Counted from the stretch's first letter, positions 28,247 to 38,527 are shown. The stretch is 64,000 bases of DNA from CAHJWH01 sp965198905 (GCA_965198905.1 OZ240678.1:2108001-2172000), one strand, 5' to 3'. Notes: a model not told the origin generated them from the sequence alone. A program made the numbers and translations.

Positions 28247-29103
28247 GCCTGGACCGGAGGCGACAGATGATCGATGCCGAACACCCTCGGCTTTCGATCC
28301 AGAAGCAGTGCCGGCTGGTGTCGATCAGCCGCTCGGCCTTCTACTATCAGCCGGCGGGCGAGACGCCGTTGAACCTCGAGCTGATGAAGCTCTTGGATCA
28401 GCAGTTCTTGGAGACGTCGTGGTACGGCTCGCGCCAAATGGCTCGCTGCCTACGTAGGCAGGGCTTCACCGTTGGCCGCAAGCGGGTCCGGCGGCTCATG
28501 GCCAAAATGGGCTTGGCGGCGATCTATCAGGCGCCGCGCACGACAATCCCGCATCCGGAGCACCGAATATACAAGTACTTGCTGCGCGACATGGCGGTCG
28601 AACGGCCGAAACAGGTCTGCTTGGGAGGATGTCTGATACATCCCAATGCGACGCGGCTTCCTGTACCTGGTCGCTGTGATGGACTGGGCGACGCGGAAGG
28701 TGCTGTCCTGGCGGCTGTCCAACACCATGGAGGCGGACTTCTGCATTGAGGCGCTGCAGGAAGCGCTCGCTTAGCTCCCGGCGCGCCGGAGATCTTCAAT
28801 ACCGACCAGGGCAGCCAGTTCACCTCGCCCCGCTTCGTCGAGGTCGTCCAGGCCGCCGGCGCCCGGGTCTCCATGGACGGGCGGGGCCGCTGGATGGACA
28901 ACGTGTTCATCGAGCGGCTCTGGCGCAGCCTGAAGTACGAATGCGTCTACCTGCACGCCTTCGAGAACGGCTCGGAGCTGCGGGTTGGGCTTGGGCGCTG
29001 GATCAACTATTACAACACCGTCAGGCCCCACTCGACGCACGGCGGCAAGACCCCTGACGAGGCCTACGGAAGGGCTCAGCAGGACATCAGACTGGCGGCG
29101 TGA
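28243..29103 (+). pseudogene. IS3-family transposase OrfB, frameshift and two stops
   Basis: The first part (MSLDRRRQMIDAEHPRLS, SRSAFYYQP, YGSRQMARCLRRQGFTVGRK) is intact up to ERPKQV. Near 28610 the frame shifts, and in the new frame a TGA lies at 28634-28636 just before YIPMRRGFLYLVAVMDW, with a TAG at 28772-28774. The sequence then resumes with FNTDQGSQFTSPRF (second Asp) and WMDNVFIERLWRSLKYE (Glu), ending HSTHGGKTPDEAY. All DDE regions can be traced, but the first Asp region is damaged. The element is not autonomous. Confidence 0.8.
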
Positions 29104-29166
29104 GACACTCCTGAATCCACCTTAGCCAAGCCGCCAAACTGTCCGAACGACCGGGTCCACCTCACC

Positions 29167-29319
29167 GGTCTCGTCGATGAACACCCGCGCCCGCCGAACC
29201 CAAACAATCGCCGTTGATACGCCAATCCCGAACCGCTCGGCCGCTTGACGAGCAGACAGCCCCTCCGCCGTCGCCCCAAGCACGCGCTCCCGTAAGTCCT
29301 GACTGTATGCCCGCGTCAT
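29167..29319 (-). pseudogene. IS630-family transposase N-terminal fragment
   Basis: From the ATG at 29319 the frame reads MTRAYSQDLRERVLGAT, SARQAAERFGIGVSTAIVW and then jumps to VFIDETG. That joins the helix-turn-helix to the first catalytic Asp and omits the intervening 100 residues. Immediately after FIDETG the IS3 right end begins. It is an internally deleted IS630 remnant later hit by IS3. Confidence 0.65.
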
Positions 29320-29472
29320 GGTCCCTCCGCCGATCCGCAAAAGGAATTATTGTTCGGCGCTCGAGGGAATCCTTACGAGTCGAAAACGCGGAGCCTGCTC
29401 TAGGACCAGCAGCCGGCGTGAACTACCCAAGCTGCCACCTGAGGGACAGGTACTCAGGCTGGGGTACCGCGC

Positions 29473-29745
29473 CTAACGCGCGCCCTTCGCCTCCTGAGCT
29501 GACCGTAGGCCAGTGGACGTGTCTTCCGGCTGGTGATGATGCCGGCGCCCACAACGGTTTCCCTCGACGATCTCCTCGGCCGCCTCCTCTGTATCGGCAT
29601 TGAGCACCCAGAGAGCTCCAACATCGTGTTTAGCAATCTGCGGCTCGCAGCTGGCCAATATGCACGGACTGCACAGATGAGCTACATCATTATTCTTCAA
29701 TCCATGTCTATAATATTCGAACTCGAGAATCGCGACGAACGTCAT
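29473..29745 (-). pseudogene. Possible YciI-like protein fragment, frameshifted
   Basis: The minus strand has a plausible protein end. In one frame it reads VGALWVLNADTEEAAEEIVEG; after a shift near 29570 it reads VGAGIITSRKTRPLAYGQLR. Together they resemble the second half of the YCII-related domain (V-x-x-A-D-x-x-x-A-x-x ... G-x-x-x-x-x-x-x-R-P). The upstream part (MTFVAILEFEYYRHGL) may belong to the same gene. Assignment is tentative; otherwise 29320-29883 shows nothing. Confidence 0.3.
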
Positions 29746-29883
29746 ATCAGATAATTCGGGATGGCAGCCGATATCTATCGCATTGACCTAATCGTCTGAT
29801 TCACAAGCTCGCTGTGGCGTGCAAGTCTGCGGCCGTGGCCCAGACCGTGTGTGTGCTCGTAAACGCCGACGAAGGCGGCTCGA

Positions 29884-30245
29884 TTGGGGGCGATAGTCGC
29901 CGATCGGAACCGCCCGTTCAAACACCTGCAGCGCGCCAGGATCATCCTGGCCTCAATGGAATTAGGGCCGGTGCTGGAGGTGGCGCAGCGAACCGGCGCG
30001 AGCCGCCCGGCGGTATGGCGCTGGCAAGCCGCTACGCTCTGGAGGGCGTGGACGGGCTCCTGCGCGACAAGACGCGGCCGCCGGGCAAGGCGCCGATGAC
30101 CACGGCGAAGGTGGCCAAGGTGCTGGCGCTGACGTGCTCGGAGCCGCCCGGCGAGGTGACCCACTGGACCGGACGGGCGATGGCCAAGGCCATGGGCGTG
30201 TCGCTGAGCGCCATCCAACGCATCTGGGCGGCTCATCACCGCCCA
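29884..30245 (+). pseudogene. IS630-family transposase fragment (second type)
   Basis: Two frames joined near 30028 give GAIVADRNRPFKHLQRARI, LEVAQRTGASRPAVWRWQA, then RYALEGVDGLLRDKTRPPG, LALTCSEPPGEVTHWTGRA and VSLSAIQRIWAAH. This is the N-terminal DNA-binding half of a distinct IS630 subgroup. The shift looks like a C run one base short. The catalytic half is missing after 30245. Confidence 0.7.
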
Positions 30246-30668
30246 CAGGGCTACTTGACTGGAATCGGAGCCTTGGGTTGGTCCGATAAGACAAAGATCA
30301 TTGGGTCAAGTCCAGAGTGTTGTCCGTCCGCCTCTGCGAGGCAAGGCCCGGGCTTGCCGTCTCTGGTGACCGACAGCGCGTCATTGCTGCGGGGCTTGCG
30401 CGCGTATAGAATCGGCTCGTTTAAGCAGAAAGCTTTTGCATGAAGAGCCGGATACGTTCTGGGCGAGCGTTGACGATTGACTCCCCTGCTGAGCTCTTCG
30501 CTTCCTGCGGCGGTCAAGGCGACAAGATTTGCGCGAAATGGGCTCGCCGCGCGCCGTGTTGACACAGGGGTTTCTTCTCAAGTTAAATGACAGCCGCCAG
30601 TCTTGGTCAGTCAGCTAGCGTGGACCCCCCTCGGCAGTCCCACGCGGACGGGTGCAAGGCCATCGAGC
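30246..30668. other. Intergenic region before the winged-helix/TPR regulator
   Basis: No gene is supported. A strong stem, GGCAAG ... CTTGCC, lies near 30341-30360. The region after 30450 should hold the promoter of the regulator gene. Confidence 0.35.
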
Positions 30669-32996
30669 ATGGACGTTAGGTCGCCATCACCGTCCCTCTA
30701 CGTGTTCGATCACTTCCGCCTTGATCCGGGTCGCATGACGTTGGTGCGCGACGGTGCCATCGTACCGACGACGCCGAGGGTGATCGCGACGCTCCTGTAC
30801 CTTGTGGAGCGCGCCGGTCACACGGTGACTAGGGACGAAATGCTTCGGGCCCTGTGGCCCGGCCGCACCGCTGACGAAGCCAACCTCAACCAGGCCGTCT
30901 CCGCCGTCCGCAAGGCTCTTGCGAGCGAGGCCGGTACGGACGACATGATCATTACGGTTCCGGGCCATGGCTACCGTTTCACCTCGAAGGTCGCGACCCG
31001 GGCCGAGGCGGAAATCGAAGAAGGGCCGGTCCTTCATCCCCTCTCACCGGCGTTGGCTCGGACGCGCAAGGGCCTTCGGCTGGGGGTCTGGCTGACCGCA
31101 GCGGTCCTGCTCTTCGGAGCGGGCTTAGCGGGCGTGTGGCGTCTCACAGGCCCCTCGGCCCACCTTGCCGTCGACCGCACTACGGTCGTCCTCGCCGATC
31201 TGCAGAATGGCACGGGCGATCCCGTCTTCAACCGCGTCATCCCGCGCGTGCTCCAGATCGACCTGATGCAGTCGCCCTTTCTCCAGGTCGCCGGCGACGA
31301 CAAGGTGGCGGCGTCGCTCAAACTGATGGAGCGGTCGCGCGACGGCCCGCTGACTCTGGGCCTCGCCAAGGAGGTCTGCGCGCGATCCAACGGAGGCGCG
31401 GTGATCGCGCCCGCGGTGGACGTTCTCGGCGCCGCCTACATCGTGACACTCGCCGCCTCGGACTGCGTGAGCGGACAGCTACTTTACCAAGACAAGATGC
31501 TGGCGAGGGACAAGGAGGGCGTCGTCCGCGCCTTGGACGCCCTCTCCGCCCGGATGCGCCTCAAGCTCGGCGAGACCCGGTCTTCGATCGCCAGGTTCAA
31601 CGTGCCGCTCGCTCCGGAGCGCACACGGTCGTTCGCAGCCCTGCTGGCCTTTTCTGACGCTGAGTGGCTGGAGCGACAAGGCAAGCGGCTGGAGGCGGGC
31701 CCGTTCTACCGCCACGCGGTCGAGCTCGATCCCGACTTCACCATGGCTTACTTCTCGCTCGCGTGGAATTATTACAGTCTGGGTCAACCCAGAGAAGAAG
31801 CTGCAGCTATAAGCGAGGCTCATAAACGGGTGAGCTTGGCCTCGGAGCGAAGTGCGCTCCTGATCGAAAACCTGTACAATGTGGCCGTCACTCGAGACCT
31901 GGACGCGGCAAGAGAAAAGATGGAGCTGATGACGCAGCTCTATCCAAAAGACGCCAGCGCGTGGGTGAACCTGTCGGACACGCGCTATCGCCTCGCCGAC
32001 TACCAAGGCGCGGCCGCCGCGGGCCAGCAGGCTCTCAGGCTCGATCCGAAGCTGTATTCAGCTTATACCGTCCTGGCCCGCGCTCTGAATCATCTGCAGC
32101 AGACGGCCCGCGCAGAACAGGTCGACGAGGCTTCGCTGAGGAAGCTGCCCGAGACCGGCATGATTCGTCAGCAGAGGATCGGCTGGCGGTTCCTGCAGGG
32201 CGATGGTGACGGAGGGCGTCGCCTCGTCGCGTCAGCCGTAGGAACGCCCTTGGAACGCGACGCTCTGCTCGAGGCCTACAACTTCGCCTTCGCTGAAGGC
32301 CGCCTGCGGGATGCGGCGCGGTTGATGGCGCGCGCGGAAGTCCTCGGCCGCGCTGAGGGGATGCACGCCGACCTGACCGAACAGACTTCCAACTACGCTG
32401 ACGTGGGTCTGCTCGCGAAGGCTCGCGTCCTGTTGGATGCTGTCCCGCCCGAGCTTTGGAACGCCCAGGACGACTATGATGCCGCCAGGGTCGATGATCC
32501 GGCCCGGGCGCAGGCGGACTTGGCGAGGGATCTCGCCCGATGGCCTCGCGACACGGTGCTGAACGGCAAGTCAGCGCTTCAGGTGCGCGCCGTGCTGCTC
32601 CTTCGCCACGGTCACGCCCTCCAGGCTGCCCGTATGATCGATGGCGTCGGCCGGCTGATGTTCCGCGATCTGGACGCGCCTTTCCTCCAGGCCACAGCCT
32701 TTCTCGCCGCCGGCGACGCTCCAGCCGCCGAGGCGGACTACCGGGCCATCCTGGCTCAAACCGGTTTCGCCTGGAGCGTGCAATATCCCTTGTCTCACCT
32801 GGGGCTCGCGCGCGCATTGCGCCTTCAAGGCGACCTGACCGGAAGCCGGCGCCAGTACGAAGCCTTCCTAAATGCGTGGAGGCACGCCGATGCCGACCTG
32901 GCTCCTCTGCAACAAGCTAAGGCGGAATATGCCGGCCTGCCCAACACCGGGACGCATCCTGTCTCGCCCCATAAGCCGGTCGGTATCAGCGGTTAG
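30669..32996 (+). CDS. CadC-like transmembrane winged-helix regulator with TPR domain
   Basis: This 775-residue protein has three parts. An OmpR/PhoB-type winged helix (about 10-100) shows YVFDHFRLDPGRMTLVRDG, TRDEMLRALWPGRTADEANL and PGHGYRFTS. A single membrane helix lies at about 137-158 (LGVWLTAAVLLFGAGLAGVW). A long periplasmic part (about 160-775) has helical TPR-like repeats, e.g. FYRHAVELDPDFTMAYFSLA and AAGQQALRLDPKLYSAYTVL. Such proteins sense an envelope signal and bind DNA from the membrane. The ATG at 30669 was chosen because the domain starts directly after it. It lies about 1.1 kb upstream of the adhesin operon with one convergent gene between, so control of that operon is plausible but unproven. 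Confidence 0.8.
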   Translation: MDVRSPSPSLYVFDHFRLDPGRMTLVRDGAIVPTTPRVIATLLYLVERAGHTVTRDEMLRALWPGRTADEANLNQAVSAVRKALASEAGTDDMIITVPGHGYRFTSKVATRAEAEIEEGPVLHPLSPALARTRKGLRLGVWLTAAVLLFGAGLAGVWRLTGPSAHLAVDRTTVVLADLQNGTGDPVFNRVIPRVLQIDLMQSPFLQVAGDDKVAASLKLMERSRDGPLTLGLAKEVCARSNGGAVIAPAVDVLGAAYIVTLAASDCVSGQLLYQDKMLARDKEGVVRALDALSARMRLKLGETRSSIARFNVPLAPERTRSFAALLAFSDAEWLERQGKRLEAGPFYRHAVELDPDFTMAYFSLAWNYYSLGQPREEAAAISEAHKRVSLASERSALLIENLYNVAVTRDLDAAREKMELMTQLYPKDASAWVNLSDTRYRLADYQGAAAAGQQALRLDPKLYSAYTVLARALNHLQQTARAEQVDEASLRKLPETGMIRQQRIGWRFLQGDGDGGRRLVASAVGTPLERDALLEAYNFAFAEGRLRDAARLMARAEVLGRAEGMHADLTEQTSNYADVGLLAKARVLLDAVPPELWNAQDDYDAARVDDPARAQADLARDLARWPRDTVLNGKSALQVRAVLLLRHGHALQAARMIDGVGRLMFRDLDAPFLQATAFLAAGDAPAAEADYRAILAQTGFAWSVQYPLSHLGLARALRLQGDLTGSRRQYEAFLNAWRHADADLAPLQQAKAEYAGLPNTGTHPVSPHKPVGISG

Positions 32997-33726
32997 CGTC
33001 CAGATATTCAAGGAAGCCGCCGCTGAAGTTATAGGGGCCGACGTGGGTGATCGATGAACTCACGTCAGCCCAAATCTCGCCGCCGACGGCGCGCCACCGG
33101 CGGCAGAAGGAAAAGTCTTCCGGCAGGTTCGGCGCGCCCGGCGTGGCGATGGGGTTGAAGAAGCCCCAATTGGCCTTGAAACGCGCGTCCGGAAAGGCGC
33201 GTTCGCTGAAGCCCGACCCAGCCAGGTCGCCATAGGTCGCCGCCAGCCGATCAAACACACTGCGTTGCAGCACGAGCAGGCCTGCGCCTACGTGAATGGC
33301 CCGGGCGAATCCTTGCAGGAGCTCGATCTGATCCCCGCCCTCGCTCTTCTCGATCATGCCGACGAAGCTCATGGCTTGATAAGCGAGCCCGCCGCCGTGG
33401 CTCGTTGGCTGGCGTACGCGTGACCAGTCCAGCTCGCGTCGGGGATAGAGGCAGCCAACGAAAGGTTGTCCGAAGTCGATCAGGCCAAGGAGGGTCGGGA
33501 GCGGCATGCCCATGTCCGCATCCATCATGATCAACACGTCGGCATCGCTGTGCAGGAAGGCGGCGACCATGACGTTGCGCAGGTCTGAGATGATCGCTCC
33601 GCTGAAGAACTCCGCCTCCATCCCGTCGCCACGCTTGATGAGTGCGCGTTGCAGCCGCAGGAGCGCCTCGACAGTCGCTGTGGAAAGCGAGCGACTGTGA
33701 GTGGGGACGTGCACCCTGAGCTTCAT
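32986..33726 (-). CDS. Glycosyltransferase-like (GT-A fold) protein
   Basis: This 246-residue protein begins MKLRVHVPTHSRSLS, has SDLRNVMVAAFLHSDADVLIMM, and then the likely metal-binding DADMGMP, followed by GLIDFGQPFVGCLYPRR. The middle has GAGLLVLQRSVFD and the end EDFSFCRRWRAVGGEIWAD and HVGPYNFSG. This order (nucleotide-sugar fold, DxD-like triplet, GxG, E-D-x-x-F acceptor motif) is that of a GT-A glycosyltransferase, though no numbered family can be assigned. It is convergent with the regulator gene, overlapping it by 11 bases, and divergent from the adhesin operon. It may belong functionally with that operon's two glycosyltransferases. Confidence 0.65.
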   Translation of the reverse strand: MKLRVHVPTHSRSLSTATVEALLRLQRALIKRGDGMEAEFFSGAIISDLRNVMVAAFLHSDADVLIMMDADMGMPLPTLLGLIDFGQPFVGCLYPRRELDWSRVRQPTSHGGGLAYQAMSFVGMIEKSEGGDQIELLQGFARAIHVGAGLLVLQRSVFDRLAATYGDLAGSGFSERAFPDARFKANWGFFNPIATPGAPNLPEDFSFCRRWRAVGGEIWADVSSSITHVGPYNFSGGFLEYLDANR

Positions 33727-34093
33727 GGACGCTCCGCTGGACATTAGGCCGGCCCTCCAGGCGGGCGGGAGCCTGGAAACTCTGTGCTCGCCGACGTCAC
33801 GCGCCTCGACAGGACAGAAGCCTAGCTTTGCAGAGAGTTTCAGCCAAGCGGTCGCCGTTCGGACGCCAGCCTGCCGACCCGAAACGGCTCGGGTCGAATT
33901 ACCAGCAAAATCTTCGGTCGCCCAGGCCTGCTCAGCGCCACATTCTTATCATTTCAGACTTTTTTAGGTCTTTTTTCATGCGCGGCGCGGGCGCTCATCG
34001 TAGCGCTTCTCCGACGTAGCGGCACGCAAATGATCCCTGATGGTGGTGGTGAGCCGCTGCGGGGCTTGGCTGCAGGACCTGGGAGAGCCTTCT
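33727..34093. other. Divergent promoter region between glycosyltransferase and adhesin operon
   Basis: This 367-base region separates divergent genes. An AT-rich stretch with two T-runs (about 33955-33980) stands out and is the most likely position of the tpsA promoter. No repeat or operator is evident. Confidence 0.4.
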
Positions 34094-37000
34094 ATGAAGC
34101 CTATGGGATTGCTGGCGCTGGCGCTGACGACGACGGCCTTGAGCACGCCGGTGCTGGCGGCGGGTGGGCCCGCCCTGCCTACGGGGGGCAAGGTCGCGGC
34201 GGGGTCGGCGGTGATCGGAGCTGCCTCCGGTGGCGCGCTGACCGTCAGTCAGTCGTCGGGCAAGGCGATCATCGACTGGAGCTCCTTCTCGATCGGCCAG
34301 GGCGGCAAGGTCGCCTTCAACAACGGCTCTGGCGCCACGCTGAACCGGGTTACCGGGACGAGCCTGTCGTCCCTGGATGGCCTGCTGAGCGGCACGGGAT
34401 CGGTCTACCTGATCAATCCTAACGGAGTGATCGTGGGCCGCTCCGGCGTGGTGAGCACGGGCGGGACCTTCGTGGCCTCCACGCTCGACGTGGCGAACGC
34501 CGACTTCCTGGCCGGCGGCCCCTTGAGTTTCACCGGTGCCAGCAACGCGGCAGTGGTCAACTACGGCAAGGTTGGCAGCCTTGGAGGCGACGTGGCTCTG
34601 GTCGCGGCCAAGGTCGACAACGCCGGCTCGATCTCCGCGCCCCAGGGCGACGCCGGGCTGATCGCCGGCTACAAGGTGGTGCTGAGAGACGGAAGCCTGG
34701 ATGACGGTCGCTTCTCGGTGCTGCTCGGCGGCTCCTCCACCAGCGTCGTCAACTCCGGGTTGATCGCCTCTGCGGTTGCGGAACTTCGGGCGGAGGGCGG
34801 CAACGTCTACGCCCTGGCTGGCGACACCGCAGGCGTGATCCGGGCTTCCGGCGTCGTCGCGGGCGGCGGGCACGTGTGGCTAGTCGCCGACGGCGGGACC
34901 CTGGACGTGGCAGGCGCCATCGAGGCGCAAGGGTTGGGCGGGACGGCCGGAGCCGTCGAGACTTCCGGCTCCACGGTGGAACTGGGCCAGGCCCGCATCG
35001 ACGCCCATGGCGGCGTCTGGCTGGTCGATCCCGCAGACCTCGCCATCGACGCCACCGCTGCGACCACCATCGACGACGCTCTGAACGCCGGCACCAGCGT
35101 CGTCGAGGAGACCACTGCCACCGGGACCAGCGGCGCGGGCACGCTCAACGCCGGCGGCTCGGGCGACATCATCGTCGCCGCCCCGCTTAGCTGGAACACC
35201 ACAGCAGGCCTGACCCTCTCAGCCTACCGCAACGTGGACGTGGACGCCGCTATCACCGTTACGGGCGGGGGCGCGCTGAACCTGATCACCGACAATTCCG
35301 GCGCCGGCAACGGCGGGACCTTGGCGTTCAACGGCGCGGCCATCCAGTTCACCGGCGGCACGCCCCTCGCTCCGGCCGGGGCGCTCACCATCGGGGTGGG
35401 AACGGCGGCTCCGACCCCCTACACGCTCGTAGGGTCGCTTGCGTCCCTGGCGATCGACGTGGCGGTGAACAATGCGGCGGCCTACGCCCTCGCGACCTCC
35501 GTGGACGGCTCGAACGGCGGCGTCGGCTACGACACGAGCCCGCTCGCCTCCACCGTAGCCGTCCCATTCACCGGCGTGATCGAGGGGCTCGGCAACACCG
35601 TCACCACCCTCATGATTACCGACGATGCGAGCGGCTTCGTCGGCCTGGTGGCGCAGAACGCCGGAACGGTTCGCGACATCGTGCTGACCGGCGGCGCGGT
35701 GACCGGCGCAGGCGCCGTCGGCGCCCTGGTCGGCTACAATCAGGTCAGCGGCCTGGTAAGTGGCTCGACGTCCACCACCGCCGTCAGCGCTCAAGCCAAC
35801 GCCGCCAGCCTCGTGTCAGTGGGCGGGCTGGTCGGCTCCAACGACGGCACGGTCCAAGCCTCCTCCGCCTCCGGAACGGTGACCGACACCGACACCGCAG
35901 TAGCCACCACGGCCGGCGCAGGTGGCTTGGTCGGAACCAATACGGGCGCGGTAACGGGCAGTGCGGCCTCGGGGGCGGTCGCCAGCGCGACCGATCCGGA
36001 CACCGGCGGCCTGATCGGCACGGCGAGCAGCGGCGTGATCAGCGGCGACGTGGCGACCGGCGCGGTCAGCGGCACGGTGCAGGCTGGTGGCCTGGTCGGG
36101 GTGAGTGCTGCGCCCATCAGCTCCAGCAGCGCCGCGGGCGCGGTCCAGGGCTCCGAATTCGTCGGCGGTCTGGTGGGCGCTATCATCGCCAACGTGTCCG
36201 CCAGCTCGGCGACCGGGAACGTTACGGGGAGCGGTGCCAACGTCGGCGGCCTGATCGGGCTGGCCGGCGTGATCTTCACTAAGAACAGCAGCATCAGTCC
36301 CGGCGGCACCAGCCAGAGCTTTAGTCAGGGCGTGTCCGGTGCGAGCGCCGTCGAGGCCAGCTTCGCGACCGGGAACGTCGTCGGCCAGACCTTCGTCGGC
36401 GGCCTGATCGGGTTCACCTCGCCCGCTTCGCCGTCCTTGAACGTCTCGGTGGACCAGTCCTACGCTACGGGCGCAGTCCAGGCCGTCCTGAACCCGAGCG
36501 TCAGCGGGTCCGGATCGGGCGCCGGCGGCCTGATCGGGGCCATGGGGGGCGGTGTCGTCACCAACAGCTACGCCACCGGCGCGGTCAGCGGCGACGCCAA
36601 CATCGGGGGTCTGGCGGGAGAGGAGGGCATTGGCATCATCGTCAACCCGGACGGCAGCGCCACCATCACGCCGAGCAGCATCACCGGGTCCTACGCCACC
36701 GGTTCGGTCACCGCGACCGGCGACTTCGTAGGCGGCCTGGTCGGCGCCCTGTTCGGACAGACCATCACCGACAGCTACGCCAAAGGCAACGTCCAAGGCG
36801 GCGACTATGTGGGCGGCCTAGTCGGCGGGGCCGAATTTCAGAATACCCGGTACGGCCAGTCCTTCACACCCTCCATCGTCGGCACGGGCTTCCAGACCAC
36901 CTACGCCACGGGCAATGTCACCGGCCTCGACAATGGCGAAGGGGAGGCGGATATCATCGGCGGCCTTGTGGGCGAGAACGAGGGCGTTATTAACAACGCC

Positions 37001-38527
37001 TCGTACCTGAACACCGCGATGGGCGCCTCAGGTGTCAGCGGACGCTACTATGTCGGAGGTTTGGTCGGGCTCAACGACGCCTTCGGAGAGCCGACTAACG
37101 CCGACGTCGTGACCCAGGGGTTCGCCATCGGTGCAGTTAGCGGGACCTACTATGTGGGCGGAGTTGTGGGCGACAACTTCGGTTCGGTGTCCAACCCCTA
37201 TTATGATGGCGCGGTTACGGGTCAGGGCATGGTCGGCGGCGTGGTGGGCACAAACGAGTACGGGTCCAGCCTTGACCATGCCGACGCTTTCGCCACCGTC
37301 ACCGGGGCGAGCTACACCGGTGGCGTCGTCGGCGACAACTTCGGCAGCGTCACGACGGCGATCTTCGACGGCTCGGTGTCCGGAGGCGGCGGGACGGGCG
37401 GCGCCGTAGGGGTGAACGAGGCCGGCGCGACCCTGGACGCTGTGTATATCGGCAACTTCTCGGAGACTGTCACGGTGTCGGGGACCGGCGATAACGTGGG
37501 CGGGGTCGCTGGAGCCAACTTCGGCGCAATCGGCGTCACGACTGAAGTCATGACTTACGCAAACGTCATGGGACAAAACGATGTAGGCGGTCTCGTCGGT
37601 TACAACAGCGGCCCCCTGAGCGGCTCGGCGTCTTTCGGCTACAACCATACTGTCTTCGGGACGAACGTGGTGAGCGGGACCAACTATGTCGGCGGCCTGG
37701 TCGGGGTGAACTGGGACGCCGTAACCGGTTCGTCGGACTCCATCGTGAACGGCACCCAGTACGTGGGCGGACTGGTGGGCTGGAACACCAGCTACGGCAC
37801 GGTGTCGGGGGGCGTAGCGACCGGGGCCAGCACGGGCACCGGAGACTATGTCGGCGGCTTGGCCGGCGTGAACGAGGGGAGCGTGTTCTCGTCCGCCGCA
37901 TCCGGCTCGGTCCTGGGCGCGGGCTACGTCGGCGGGCTGGTGGGATTGAACCGCGGCAGCATCGGCTCCTCCACCGCCAGCGGCGCGGTAAGTGGCAGCC
38001 TGTATCTTGGCGGTCTGGTGGGCTGGAACGACACCGGCGCGACTGTGACCACCTCCTACGCCACGGGCAAGGTCACCGGGATCGCGGGCGGTCAGGAGGT
38101 GGGGACCGACAACGACTATGTCGGCGGCCTGGTCGGGGTGAACTTCGGCTCGATCGCCAACAGCTACGCCACAGGTGCGGTGTCGGGCGTGCAGGTGGTG
38201 GGGGGCCTGGTGGGGACCAACATGCCGGGGGGCGCGAGCGTGACCACGAGCTACGCCACCGGGGCGGTGAGCGCCTCCGGGGGCGCGGTGGGGACGACCT
38301 TTGGGGTGCAAGCGGGTGAGGTGAGCTACGTCTACGGCTTCCCCAGCCTGTCGGGCCAGCCGGTGGAGAACGGCTATACCAACGCGGGGAGCACCGGCGG
38401 CGGCACCGACTTGACGGCGGCGCAGGAGGACGGCTCGGCCGCCTACGCCGGCTTCGACTTCACCAACACCTGGCAGGCGAACAGCGCCGGGCCGCCAACC
38501 CTCAAGCCGCAGCCGGTAAACCAGTAG
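34094..38527 (+). CDS. TpsA-type filamentous-haemagglutinin-like adhesin with GLUG repeats
   Basis: This 1477-residue exported protein has a signal peptide (MKPMGLLALALTTTALST, cleaved near VLAA), then the two-partner-secretion domain (about 25-260) with SQSSGKAIIDWSSFSIG and the hallmark NPNGVIVGRSGVV. A short spacer DPADLAIDATAATTIDDAL follows, then about 950 residues of glycine-rich GLUG-type repeats, dozens of copies of a V-G-G-L-V-G core spaced by S-x-A-x-G-x-V-x-G. This forms a right-handed beta-helix on the cell surface, used for adhesion or biofilm. The ATG at 34094 gives a normal signal peptide; the ATG at 34040 does not. It is first in the operon tpsA-GT2-GT4-tpsB, with the TpsB transporter at the end. 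No frameshift is seen in 4.4 kb of repeats. Confidence 0.88.
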   Translation: MKPMGLLALALTTTALSTPVLAAGGPALPTGGKVAAGSAVIGAASGGALTVSQSSGKAIIDWSSFSIGQGGKVAFNNGSGATLNRVTGTSLSSLDGLLSGTGSVYLINPNGVIVGRSGVVSTGGTFVASTLDVANADFLAGGPLSFTGASNAAVVNYGKVGSLGGDVALVAAKVDNAGSISAPQGDAGLIAGYKVVLRDGSLDDGRFSVLLGGSSTSVVNSGLIASAVAELRAEGGNVYALAGDTAGVIRASGVVAGGGHVWLVADGGTLDVAGAIEAQGLGGTAGAVETSGSTVELGQARIDAHGGVWLVDPADLAIDATAATTIDDALNAGTSVVEETTATGTSGAGTLNAGGSGDIIVAAPLSWNTTAGLTLSAYRNVDVDAAITVTGGGALNLITDNSGAGNGGTLAFNGAAIQFTGGTPLAPAGALTIGVGTAAPTPYTLVGSLASLAIDVAVNNAAAYALATSVDGSNGGVGYDTSPLASTVAVPFTGVIEGLGNTVTTLMITDDASGFVGLVAQNAGTVRDIVLTGGAVTGAGAVGALVGYNQVSGLVSGSTSTTAVSAQANAASLVSVGGLVGSNDGTVQASSASGTVTDTDTAVATTAGAGGLVGTNTGAVTGSAASGAVASATDPDTGGLIGTASSGVISGDVATGAVSGTVQAGGLVGVSAAPISSSSAAGAVQGSEFVGGLVGAIIANVSASSATGNVTGSGANVGGLIGLAGVIFTKNSSISPGGTSQSFSQGVSGASAVEASFATGNVVGQTFVGGLIGFTSPASPSLNVSVDQSYATGAVQAVLNPSVSGSGSGAGGLIGAMGGGVVTNSYATGAVSGDANIGGLAGEEGIGIIVNPDGSATITPSSITGSYATGSVTATGDFVGGLVGALFGQTITDSYAKGNVQGGDYVGGLVGGAEFQNTRYGQSFTPSIVGTGFQTTYATGNVTGLDNGEGEADIIGGLVGENEGVINNASYLNTAMGASGVSGRYYVGGLVGLNDAFGEPTNADVVTQGFAIGAVSGTYYVGGVVGDNFGSVSNPYYDGAVTGQGMVGGVVGTNEYGSSLDHADAFATVTGASYTGGVVGDNFGSVTTAIFDGSVSGGGGTGGAVGVNEAGATLDAVYIGNFSETVTVSGTGDNVGGVAGANFGAIGVTTEVMTYANVMGQNDVGGLVGYNSGPLSGSASFGYNHTVFGTNVVSGTNYVGGLVGVNWDAVTGSSDSIVNGTQYVGGLVGWNTSYGTVSGGVATGASTGTGDYVGGLAGVNEGSVFSSAASGSVLGAGYVGGLVGLNRGSIGSSTASGAVSGSLYLGGLVGWNDTGATVTTSYATGKVTGIAGGQEVGTDNDYVGGLVGVNFGSIANSYATGAVSGVQVVGGLVGTNMPGGASVTTSYATGAVSASGGAVGTTFGVQAGEVSYVYGFPSLSGQPVENGYTNAGSTGGGTDLTAAQEDGSAAYAGFDFTNTWQANSAGPPTLKPQPVNQ

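Larger units (their letters stand above)
27894..29166 (+). mobile_element. IS3-family element with imperfect terminal repeats
   Basis: The left end GGTGAGGTGGTCCCGGT at about 27894 is mirrored by the right end, which read inwards is GGTGAGGTGGACCCGGT, finishing at 29166. A shared GGACAG lies further in. The length is about 1273 bp, normal for IS3. It has inserted into an IS630 fragment (29167-29319) directly after the FIDETG codons. No target duplication is obvious, which suggests rearrangement after insertion. Confidence 0.75.

Noticed and set aside
35800..38500. GLUG-repeat DNA considered as a CRISPR or tandem-repeat array
   Set aside because: The periodicity is at protein level inside one long frame; DNA repeats are imperfect and without regular spacers.
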